DNA from: Rhynchopus euleeides
Taxonomy: Eukaryota > Euglenozoa > Diplonemea > Diplonemida > Diplonemidae
NCBI GenBank assembly: GCA_963210315.1
Contig: OY723290.1
Coordinates: forward strand, 496,001-560,000
Reading direction: 5' to 3'
DNA length: 64,000 nucleotides
The position numbers were made by a program, and so were the translations under genes. Below the pieces are notes generated by a model, which saw only the letters and a list, made by a program, of their open reading frames with translations, made no database searches and was not told the DNA's origin. Shown piece after piece: positions 32,701 through 42,228 of this stretch (its first letter is position 1; the number at the start of each line of letters is the position of its first letter).

Positions 32701-35700
32701 ATTTCGCGAGTGGTAATTTTTTCATGAGGGGAGAGGAGGCCTTATTTATTGGGCCTTCTCTCGCCACACGCACTTCTCCCCCCCCTCCCACCTCTCCCCG
32801 GTGGCCCAAAACATGGAACTGCCGCTGAACGGCAGAATATATCGAAGTGTTGAAAGTGCTGGAGTTCATTTTTTTGTGTTTTTTTTCTAATCCGAAGATC
32901 CCCACACGTTTTCTGGGAGATGGAATTCAGAAGGCTCAGCCGAAGCGTCGAGGAGATGTGGACAGGACACAACATTTCATGTGGCTACGAGTGCGAATCG
33001 CTATCGCAGTGTGATATTCGACAATCATACTGAACACCACATTGCTTGAATAGCGAAAGAGCCACTGGACACAAAGACAGGGGACAAACAGCCAGCAGGT
33101 TGCAAGCGACGCCACACCCAACGAAGCGGCAGTGTTTGAAAATCTCAACGACGATAAAAAACAGGAACCCACAGGAGGAAAGAGACGAAGAACCTGCCCC
33201 TACAAAGAGAAAGACACGGCCAGAATAAAAAAACCAACTCGAAGAAAAGCAAAGTGTGAGGAGGGGTGTGTGTGTGTGTGTGAATGCCGCGTGAAGGCCT
33301 CCAGCCAGCTATTCTTAGAGGGGGGGGGGGGTGCAGTTTAACATGCGAGTGAGGGGCGGTTTGGTCGAATCAATCGCTTCGTACGCTACGACGGTTGGCA
33401 TTCACACACAAGTGGGTGGGTTTGGACATGCGTTTTTCATGAAAAGGGATGACGCCGTGGCAACGCGGCTAGGAAGGGGGTGTGGGCATGCAACCCAACC
33501 AAAACACCACCACCACCACCACCGCCACGCTGGCAGCATTATCGGGAGAAATCTGCCGCTCATTTCCTTTTGTGATCGTGTCAACAAAATTTGGGAGGGG
33601 GTCGGTGGCAGCCACAAAACCCGGCACCCCGCACTTTTCCCTCCACCCCTCCTTCCTTTTGTGTTTTGCTTTAATTTTTCTGCTGTGTCTTGAGAACCCC
33701 AGCGAAGACGGAAGGGATAACTAACAAAGGGTGCCTGGAAGGTGCATGCAAGGGGGTCTGTTTGACGTGGGTTTGGATGGGATGTGGTAGTGTTCGTGGG
33801 GGGATGGAAATGGAGAAGGTGAGGGGATATTTTCTATCTGAACAACGCTGTAAAAGTGCCCGGGATTCGGGCGGTGCGATGCCACCCTACGGAAGAGAGG
33901 GGAAGGGCGAAGATGGCTCTGCTCAATTTTTTTGGGTTCGACAATCACAGGCAAAGCTTTGATCTGTCTTTCTTTTTTTTGTGTTGCTGTCGCATACCAG
34001 CCGTCCGCTCCCACTGCCTCGCTCCACCGGTCACGAGCAATCTTGGTTCCTTCGGCAAAAAAAAGGGGAAAGGGGATTTGCGCCCAAGAATCATCAGACT
34101 GGATTGGATGTGATTCCACACCCAGCTTCGATCGGCAGTGCATCTGTACTCTCGGGCTAGTCCAGGTGCAACCGACGCTGGATCAAAAAATGGAGGAGGT
34201 GATGGAGGGGGGGAGGAGGTTGTATTTCTCTGGAGCAAACCCCCGCCCCACCGCACCGCACCCCCCCCCCTCCACCCTTCTCTCAAAAAGCAAAGCAGCA
34301 AGTCAAAGAAAATGGGGAAAAAAATAGTGGCGTTTGCAGTGAAATGTCACAGAGGGAGGCTCTTCTCGCCACACAGAAAACAAAAGAAATCAATCCGAAT
34401 ATCATTGGCACATTGGGGGTGGAGTGTGGGGAGGGGACACGACGCACCGATCACAGTGTGGCGGCCGAAAGCGGCTCGTAATGTGCCTTGCAACATCTAT
34501 GTTAGAAGGCACACGACTAGCGGGACCTGTCGCGTGTCGAGTGATTTTGGCGAGTCAAAGGCACGCAGGCATCTTACCGGGCTGGGAACTAAACCAGGGG
34601 GGGCAAGGTGTGTTTTGCGTATTTCACTTCGGCTCTCCCGAATCATCGGGCCACGCAGACATGCGGCACATCGTGTTGCTCGCAACACCATGCACTAGCA
34701 ACACTGGGAGCCGCACCGTTGGACACACTGTGCGGAGGGCGTCGTGGAAAAACAGCACAGCGAGGGGAATGCGTGCACATACGCACCCCCCCCCCCCCAC
34801 CTTGGTTTGAATTTTTTGTTTGGTTTGCGTTGGTAACGTGTTGGAGCACAACACAACAGGGCAGTGCACAGACCCCCCCCCCCACCCCCCTCCCTCCCCG
34901 GGTGGGGGGGAGTTTTTTTTTTGGCGCACAAAAAATAGAACGCCGTTTTCTTTGTTTTTGAACGATTTTTTTGAATTGTTGGCTGCCACAGTGTCGCAAA
35001 CTACAGGGAGGGGAGGAAGGACACTGCACAGACCTTTTTCTGCCCGAACACATTTTCTTTGGCTCGGCTGCCACAGCCTCCTGAGGGGCATTGCTTTTTC
35101 TGCTGCTATTTGGCTCTGGGAGAAGGGGTTTCGAGCCTTCGAGCTGGTGCGCTTTCAAGACAACACGCGCCACCTGACTGCGTCATGACTCTTCAGGATT
35201 CAGACATGCTATGATGTCGGACCAAAGGCCAGAAAACGTACTCCTTGCGCTCACAAGGCAGAACCGCCTGTTAGGGCCTCCCGCAACATACGCCAGGACC
35301 TGACGTGCGGGGGGAGTTCTTGGAAATACATCACTTCTGGATGGTGCTGGACTGCTGGGGGCAGGGGGAGGTAATTCGGAATTTCAATAAAATGGTCGGA
35401 AACCACCCCCCACCCCCACCCCGCCCCTCATCACCCCTCTCGTCTCGCACCGCCAGTGCAATCGCACTAAGGAACCATACATGTGTGAGTGTGTAGCGTG
35501 TTACAGGTGTGGTGTTCCCACCTGCACGGCAAAAAAAGAAGAAGAAGGCAATTCTGGTTACGCATGTGCACAGGAGCCGTATGTTTTCAAAATAATGGAA
35601 ACCAAAACAGAGACGCTGGGTGGGGTATCTGGAGGGGGGGGGGGGATTTGCCTGCGGTCAAAAGGACACGCATAGAATGAGTTTGCACCGGGTGGGGTTC

Positions 35701-36160
35701 CGTGAAGGGAGAGAGGGGGGGAGTGGGAGGGGAGGGAGGGGGGGGGATCCATCAGCGCGGGTGGGAAGGGAAGAGGGGTTTTGTTTTTGTTTTACTGTTG
35801 CTTTTTTTTGTGTTGCTTGAGGCAGCCAAAAAGGCTGGCTTTACACAGATGCCTGAGAGACGGGCCAGCCCTCTCTTCTTGGAGGGGGGGGGGGGGGATG
35901 CGTTTTTGCTCTGTTTGGATAGAATTATATGTTTGTCTTTTGCTGCTTCTACCAGATGGTTTCCTTAGGTTTCCCAAGGAGCGTTTGTATTTTTTTTGAA
36001 TTGCTTGCCCTCTTCAAACACCGGGACATCTTATTTTGTGAAACGCTTTGGTGCAGTGACGGAACACCCCCGAAGAAAGGGAATGTAACCTTCACCGATA
36101 TTTTGTGTTTGCCGAATCCAGGACAGACCCCATAGAGGAATCACGCGCACAGATCCAAAC
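32701..36160. other. Spacer, no gene seen
   Basis: Contains G- and C-runs (33320-33332, 34786-34797, 34875-34885, 35882-35895), a CAC repeat (33501-33524) and the GAACGAT motif at 34957. Open frames are short and follow these runs. Confidence 0.5.
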
Positions 36161-36260
36161 AAACAGTTGGTGCCCCTGACGACCCCATATTGCGTAGTTT
36201 GTGCGTAGTGAAAAGGGGGGGGGGGTCTCATTTTTTGATTTACTCAGCCATTCTCTGTCT

Positions 36261-36503
36261 CTATGCCGGGACCCCAAACTCAAGGAGTTCTTGCTGTTCC
36301 GGGGTCAGTGAGGGTGCAGGCGCTTCAGGTGCTGCAGGTTCTTCAGGTGCTGCAGCGCTGGCAGCCTTCGGTGCGGGTTTCGACGCAGTCTTTGCAGGTC
36401 TCTTTGGGGGTGCCCTTTGGCGCGGTGCCTGCTTCAGCTCGTCGGGTGGAAGCATCAACGCATCATTAAGCGGTGCCTGCTTCAGCTCCTCCGGGTGGAA
36501 GCG
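36261..36503 (-). pseudogene. C-terminal gene fragment, Lys/Ala/Pro-rich
   Basis: An open minus-strand segment reads FHPEELKQAPLNDALMLPPDELKQAP, then a basic Ala/Pro/Lys stretch, and ends SLTPEQQELLEFGVPA before a stop. A 49-bp tandem duplication covers its start; the second unit has one extra base, which shifts the frame. No family is recognised. Confidence 0.35.
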
Positions 36504-36538
36504 TCAACGCATCATTAAGGAAGAAGGAAGCACAGTTG

Positions 36539-36871
36539 CTACGCTTTTTTGCAGCTGCAGGAAACGACACCATACCCAACAACAATCCCCAGACCGTCGA
36601 GGGAGAGTGGGCGCCTGGATCCCGTGACACAGATCTCTAGTGCCGTTGTGATCCCCTCGAATAACGTCTCCTGGACGTTGTCAGCGGAGGTTGCCTGTGT
36701 GGCGGTGACCTCCGTATACCCCGCGGGATCCAGTGCCAGTAGCGCCTTCTTCAGCTTTTCGTCGACCCCTCGGCCGACGCTCTCCTTGATGTCAAGGGCC
36801 ACCTTCAGGGTGGCACCTCGCAGCGCCCTGAAGGCTGTGATCGTATCATCATTCACAATCTCGAGGGTGTT
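36539..36871 (-). pseudogene. Gene fragment or exon inside TIR element
   Basis: About 100 residues (NTLEIVNDDTITAFRALRGA ... LALDPAGYTEVTATQA) look like ordinary globular protein with the host codon bias. The segment is preceded by TAG (possible acceptor) and could end at a GTATGG donor at 36575, the same donor form as in the 54-60 kb gene. There is no ATG. It may be an exon captured by the element; the parent gene is not in this window. Confidence 0.4.
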
Positions 36872-37159
36872 CTACGCGGCTCCTGGAACTCACTTCCTTC
36901 TCAGGTGTTTCTGGGCATGGGGCAACCTTGCCCAGGTGTTTCTGGAGTCCCGCCCCACATGTCGTGCGTTCTTTCGTACGGTGTATAGTGAGTTCTGGCA
37001 ATAATTTTTTGCTCGGTCAGCGCAGTGCCTCCAGTCCTGTCTCAGTAGCCACACAGAAAGGGGGACCAAAAAAAACTGGGGGGGGACCAAAAAGCGAGAC
37101 CCCCCCCCAGATTGCGTAGTTTGTGCGTAGTGAAAAAGGGGTAAATCAGGGGCACCAAC

Positions 37160-37889
37160 AGTGTATTGTTTTTTTTAACGAAGACGTCTTGCAAATGATC
37201 ACCATTCAAATCACCTTGGGGAAGGGGAAGGTCGTTCGAAGAGGTGAGATTCGCCTGAAATCTTCTTCAGAGAATGGAGCTCTAGTATTCCAGCTTCGCA
37301 AGTGGGGCAGGAAGGCATCTCTGGATGGGATACCAGAGGGAGACTCGGGAGGGGGTGGGGGGTGAAGGTGAAGGTGGGGGAGGTGGGGAGTGAAAGGAGG
37401 GATGACGCGCACCAACTCGTGGTGCGGCAGAGTGGTATTCCCTTTGCCCCTGTTTCTGCGCATCCCGAAAGATTTTTTTGTTGTTGTTTCATTGCCGCCT
37501 GTCCCCCCCCCCCCCCCCCCCGTTTGTCCTCTTTGTTGGAGCAGCGTTATTTTTGGACCGCTCAACACACACAAACGCGACACACTCGAACTTTTCTTTC
37601 CCAAAGGATCAAAACCCGCCACGGAAAAAAATAGACACAAAATAAAACGCACACACTGTGCCTGCAGAGACCTCTCATTAGAGAACTCGCTGGACATACC
37701 AAAAAACCACACACAAAAATGACCGTGGATTTATTCCCCCCCCCGTTTTTGCACAAGTTGGGTTTTTCCCCCCCATTTTTTTCTCACACCGCCCCTCCCC
37801 CCCCCTCCTTTGCTGAGCCCACGACCAAAAAGCCAATACGGCCCAACAGTCTTCACACTCTAACACAACAGCTGGATCCCTGTGACCCT
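37160..37889. other. Spacer downstream of the winged-helix gene
   Basis: Contains a C-run at 37503-37520 and pyrimidine-rich DNA at 37733-37810. No gene seen. Confidence 0.5.
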
Positions 37890-40235
37890 TCAAAAGTTGA
37901 AGGTAACCTCAAACGCGTTGTCAGCAGCGGGGTCATCGTGTGCTGCCAGGGACAGGCCCGGGAGGAGAGATTCGGTGAAATCGAAAGACGGCGACACCAG
38001 GGTGCGATCCGCGACGCCAGGCCCACATGCGAACAGCGGGTCGGCAAGCAGCGGGTGGTCGTACTCCTCCTGCTGGGGCGCGACGGCACCCGCACCCCCT
38101 TCACACTGCGCCACGATCACCTCATCGTCCGACGAACTCGACGACCCAAGGCTGTTGGTGGACTGCGAGGGCACCAGCAGGCACTGCTCCGGAACAGACG
38201 TGAAGCAGATCGCAGACCGCGGCCGCTTCAACCCCACCCGCAGGGGCTGCTCCCGCCCGAAGCGCAGCTCAAACACATTCTTATGCTGCGAGATGAACCT
38301 CTCCAGCAGAGAGCGCGTGGGGTACAGCCTGTCTGTGAAACACTTGCAGTGCCGCAGCCTGTTCAGGATATCCCGCTGCGACGACGGGCCGTTCTCCTTG
38401 AGGGTCGCCACCAGGGTCTGCAGGATCTCCTCATTCCCCAGGTTGTACCGATAGCAGGACATGCGGTCCGACGCCTGCACCTGCGCCAGCGGGGTGCGCG
38501 ACAGGCAGATGCGGGGCTCCCCGCGCTTGTAACGCGGCCCCAGCTCCCACTTCTTCACCTCCTCCTCTGTGTAGGCAAACACCGTGAACTCCTTCGAGCT
38601 CTTGATGAACGCCATCCAGCTGCCGCCATACCAGTCCCGGATCACCTTGCCGTAGAGCGGGCTCTCTTTGATGATGTTGTAGATCTGCACAGAGCTGATG
38701 CTCCCCCCGTCCTTGTTGTACTGCGGGTTGGTCAGGATCCCCTCCAGAAGCTCCAGCAGGTCCGGCTCCTGCGGGGCCCTCCTGGGCGTGTCAGTCGGGA
38801 CCTGTGTGACATACACCGTGAAGCACTCCACCACGCCTTTGATGTAGCGCCCCAGGCTGCAGGGCACGTCTGCCTTGCGAGAGGATCCGATGAAGTAGAC
38901 TTTCGGGTCTCCCGAAGCGAAGCGGCACTCGAGGCTGGCACGCCACTCAAAGCCGTGGGCGGGGTCCTGGGAGGCGATGAAGATAATGTCGACGCCCAGC
39001 CCGCCCTTCTCATCCACGACGTCGATCGTCTCCGCCTTCATCGTCACGCTCGCGTCACACCCAGGCCGGGGCAACGGGCAGGTCACCAGCTGAAGCCCGT
39101 TGAGCAACACGCTGGCAATGTGCGCACCACCACCCCCCACCGACACATCGCCAGACACACACTCCTGCGGAGCCAACACCGCCGGGGCACCTGCATACCC
39201 ACGGGGGTAACGCCGCCAGTCCGCCTGCTGCTGCTGCTGCGGCGGCTGCTGCTGCTGCTGCTGGGGCTGATCCCATGCGCTGGCATCCCCACCGAGGAGC
39301 GACCCGCTGCCCCCGTGGTACCCCGAGGCGTCGTCGCGCAGCGGGGCCATGCCGTGCCCCCCCCTGCCCTCCATCGGGTTGTGCGAGAACGGGGGCGTCG
39401 TTGCGGTGTGCTTGTTTGTGGAGGAGGTGGAGGAGGACGACGAGGAGGCAGCGTATGACGACTCCTCCCGGCTCCCCGCCGCAGGCCCTGTGAGGGATGC
39501 GAAGGGGAAGTTGGGCACGCTGCTGGTGACGCTGAGCAGCTCCGGGGTGATTGCGGCGGATGTCGAGGCATCCGCGCTGAGCGCCGGGGTGGCGAGCTGC
39601 CCCCTCTCGCAGCTCGCATCCTCATCCTCATCCTCGAAGATGGTGTCGAGGCAGCGGTTCACCTTGCCCATCGCCTCCAGCTCCTCATCAGAACCATACC
39701 CCTCGGTCTGCACACACGCCAGCCTCGGCAGAGGGTAGAACGGCGCAGCAGTGTGGGACAGCGCAGCACCCCACTGCATTGCAGCCCCGGGAGCATCCCT
39801 CCGGACACCCTTCCGGGGCTGCTCCATCGGAGCCCCACCCTTCTTACCCCCTCTCCACTTCCCTGCGGCCTGCCTGCGGGAATGTCCCCCCTTCGCAAAC
39901 GAGCGGTCCAACTCAAACTGATCGCCCTGCCAGGCGGGGTGTGGTGTGCATCCTTTGCCTCCCTGCTGGTGCTGCTGCTGCTGCTGCGACGCAGGTTTGA
40001 ACGGCGGGGCTGTCGCATCGAGGGGCGCGCTCCACCGCTGCGGCGGCGGCGCCATCGGCACGTTGTGCTGCCCCGCAGAGGGGGGCCCCATGCCAGGGTG
40101 AGGCATGCCCCACCCCGCCTGGTCCTTCTGCTGCGCTGGGAAGCGCTTCCCCCGGGGGCCAGCCCCTGCGGCAGGCCCGGGCTGGGCCCAGGTGGCAGGG
40201 CCCTTCCTCCCCTTGGCGCCCTTGCCGCCCTTCAT
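37890..40235 (-). CDS. Gln-rich protein with putative tandem winged-helix domains
   Basis: 781 residues from an ATG at 40235. The N-terminus is Gly/Lys-rich (MKGGKGAKGRKG), followed by about 300 residues of low complexity with Gln runs near residues 85 and 325. A conserved-looking core spans about 350-660. An all-beta-like stretch (about 360-470) is followed by LLELLEGILTNPQYNKDGG ... WMAFIKSSKEFTVF (about 490-552) and a second similar unit ILQTLVATLKENG ... FISQHKNVFELRF (about 598-657). These units have the helix-turn-helix plus wing pattern seen in LOTUS/OST-HTH-type modules, but the match is by eye only. The tail is acidic. RNA-related work is a guess from the modular layout. Upstream, the minus strand has a CT-rich tract (40318-40362) and CTGCAG before the start, suitable for a splice acceptor. 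Confidence 0.8.
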   Translation of the reverse strand: MKGGKGAKGRKGPATWAQPGPAAGAGPRGKRFPAQQKDQAGWGMPHPGMGPPSAGQHNVPMAPPPQRWSAPLDATAPPFKPASQQQQQHQQGGKGCTPHPAWQGDQFELDRSFAKGGHSRRQAAGKWRGGKKGGAPMEQPRKGVRRDAPGAAMQWGAALSHTAAPFYPLPRLACVQTEGYGSDEELEAMGKVNRCLDTIFEDEDEDASCERGQLATPALSADASTSAAITPELLSVTSSVPNFPFASLTGPAAGSREESSYAASSSSSSTSSTNKHTATTPPFSHNPMEGRGGHGMAPLRDDASGYHGGSGSLLGGDASAWDQPQQQQQQPPQQQQQADWRRYPRGYAGAPAVLAPQECVSGDVSVGGGGAHIASVLLNGLQLVTCPLPRPGCDASVTMKAETIDVVDEKGGLGVDIIFIASQDPAHGFEWRASLECRFASGDPKVYFIGSSRKADVPCSLGRYIKGVVECFTVYVTQVPTDTPRRAPQEPDLLELLEGILTNPQYNKDGGSISSVQIYNIIKESPLYGKVIRDWYGGSWMAFIKSSKEFTVFAYTEEEVKKWELGPRYKRGEPRICLSRTPLAQVQASDRMSCYRYNLGNEEILQTLVATLKENGPSSQRDILNRLRHCKCFTDRLYPTRSLLERFISQHKNVFELRFGREQPLRVGLKRPRSAICFTSVPEQCLLVPSQSTNSLGSSSSSDDEVIVAQCEGGAGAVAPQQEEYDHPLLADPLFACGPGVADRTLVSPSFDFTESLLPGLSLAAHDDPAADNAFEVTFNF

Positions 40236-41862
40236 CGCGGCGACCTGGAGTGCGTCGGGGTGGGGTGTGCGGAACGCAGCCCCTGCAGCGCAGAGCTCGT
40301 GGTGCGTCGTTTTGGTGGGGTGGGGTGGGGGAGAGGGGGGAGGGAGAGAGAGAGAGGGGTCTTTTCTACTTCACAGAAGTAGAGCCTTTTTTTTTTGCCC
40401 CCTTTGGAGAATCCGAACTGGGGAGAAGTCAAAATATAAAGAACGGCGGAGGGGCTGTTCTGTGTATGTTGCAAAGGTTCGTGGTTGTGTGTACAGCTGT
40501 GGGGCGTGGGGTGTGTATGTGACGGCATGGCGTGGGGGGGGGGGGTGTGGTAGGCAGGAGGGGTGGGCTGCGCGCGGCAACGGGATGGGTGCGAAATCAA
40601 GCAATTAGGCAAAGCAGTGTGTGATATACCATGGTGTATGAGAAGGGAGGGGGCGGGGGGTGATGAGGGGATGGGGGTGAGGGAAGGATGGTCTTTCTGC
40701 AACGTCTTGACACTCCCATCGCTTGGTATGCTACGATGGACAACAGCCTCGCGGCCGTACAGGACACATTGTCACACACAGGCCGTTTCTCTTGACGATC
40801 CTGAGGCGCGAAACATCTCAACTTGATTATTTCGCAATATCACGGGAAGAGAGATATTCCCTTCCCTTTGAGAGCTGTCGTTGGCTTCATTGGATTCTGC
40901 CAGCCCCAAGTGCACTGATTTGCAACGCAGTGCCTGCTCGCTCACTTGTTCTGTGTCAGAACACAACAACTCTTCTCTCCCGCAAAAAAAAAGTCACGTG
41001 AAGTGAGGAAAAAACTGGTCAACAGATAAAAGGAGGAGTGGGAAGTGGGAGACGAACGGGGAGGTGAGGGGACCACTGAGAAGGCTGCGTGAACTGACGC
41101 GACAAGGTGTGGTGCGTAGGTAGCGGTCAGCAGCAGCACTCCTGTACTTCCAGGACGCAACCGACATTGAAGCCGGACTGCTGGACGGTTGTGAGTGTCC
41201 CTTTCAACCTTGCTGGCAGCTCTGCCAGCAAGTGGCAAAACACACAAGAAAGGGCACAGCCAGTTCCTCCTTGTGACCCCGACAGATGCACCGAAGGTGC
41301 GATTGAGTAATCAGGTTGTGGGAGGGGGTATATCATGAACGTAAACACTATGGCACGCAGCCCTTCCGTGCAAATCTACGTCAAAGGTATATTGAGACGG
41401 GGTGGGTAGGAAAGTAGACGAAGGGGACACCACTGAGCTGACCTGCCAAAATTTGAGAAGCAGGCTGTCTAGGGGGTGAGTGGGGATGTTGCAACACATT
41501 GGCACTTCCCCTCACGGTGGACCCGCGCCCAATGGGCAGTAGGAGCGCAGCTGGAGCGGGGGTGAGACCCACTCCAACTAACCCCGAAAGGTGCAGGAGA
41601 CCACCGTGATTGCGGGTGGGTGTGTGGGGACGGGGTACAATGCTTGAAAGGACGCACATCAACCGTGTCACTTCATCAGTGACAATGTGGTGCATCACAG
41701 ATCCAGCATCCACCAGACAGATCCACACTAGCACCTGCTCAGTTTCGTGCCGTCAGTGCGCTGCACCCCAAAAAGCTAAAATCTTTCTGCAGGCGGTAGG
41801 TTTCGGTTTCTGCGTTTGTGCGCCTGCCAATGCGTCGTCGCAAGCGCAACTCCACTCCGGCA
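40236..41862. other. Spacer, no gene seen
   Basis: Holds the pyrimidine tract (minus strand) of the upstream gene's leader near 40318-40362, a G-run at 40537-40546, and otherwise unremarkable sequence up to the stop of the membrane-protein gene. Confidence 0.5.
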
Positions 41863-42228
41863 CTACAGGTTCTGGTAGGCGGCACCCTGCTGCTGCTGAC
41901 CCTGCTGGTGGACAACGACGGTATCCTTGCTCCGCATGGCGTTTGCACCCATGCAGCAGCAGCAGACGATGCATGTGATGATCCCAATCACGATCAGCAC
42001 ACAGATCACGATGACGATGATGACGAAGGTGGCAAGCCCTTTGGCAACGTCGTCAACCCAGCTCTCGCACTTGTTGTCGTCCCACTTGCACCCGATCTGG
42101 TCGTTGCAGGTTGTCTCGGTGGGGTAATACTTGCAGTTCACCGTGGGCGTCGGGACTGGGGTCATCTGAGCCATCACCTGCGCCACCGCAAGTGCGAGGC
42201 ACACCAAAAGGAGCTGGAACTTCATCAT
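41863..42228 (-). CDS. Small type I membrane protein with PSI-like Cys motif
   Basis: 121 residues from the ATG at 42228 (two adjacent ATGs). A signal peptide (KFQLLLVCLALAVAQVMA) is followed by a short ectodomain with NCKYY...TTCNDQIGCKWDDNKCE, a cysteine pattern resembling a PSI/plexin repeat. A strong transmembrane helix (about residues 66-88) runs into a CCCC cluster that is a likely palmitoylation site. A Gln-rich cytoplasmic tail ends AAYQNL; YQNL fits a YxxPhi sorting signal. The frame is open further upstream, but that sequence is not protein-like, so the ATG next to the signal peptide was chosen. A surface or endosomal protein is likely; the exact role is unknown. Confidence 0.78.
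   Translation of the reverse strand: MMKFQLLLVCLALAVAQVMAQMTPVPTPTVNCKYYPTETTCNDQIGCKWDDNKCESWVDDVAKGLATFVIIVIVICVLIVIGIITCIVCCCCMGANAMRSKDTVVVHQQGQQQQGAAYQNL

Larger units (their letters stand above)
36166..37159. mobile_element. Putative TIR element carrying gene fragments
   Basis: A 14-bp inverted repeat GTTGGTGCCCCTGA / TCAGGGGCACCAAC bounds about 1 kb. Both ends also hold a 26-bp direct repeat (36187-36212, 37111-37136) and an inverted G-run + TCTC block. No clear target duplication. Inside lie two minus-strand segments with host-like coding character. Confidence 0.5.

Noticed and set aside
37719-39458. 579-residue forward open frame
   Set aside because: It is the antisense of the winged-helix gene, rich in Arg/His/Leu from reverse reading of GC-biased codons, and has no domain-like pattern.
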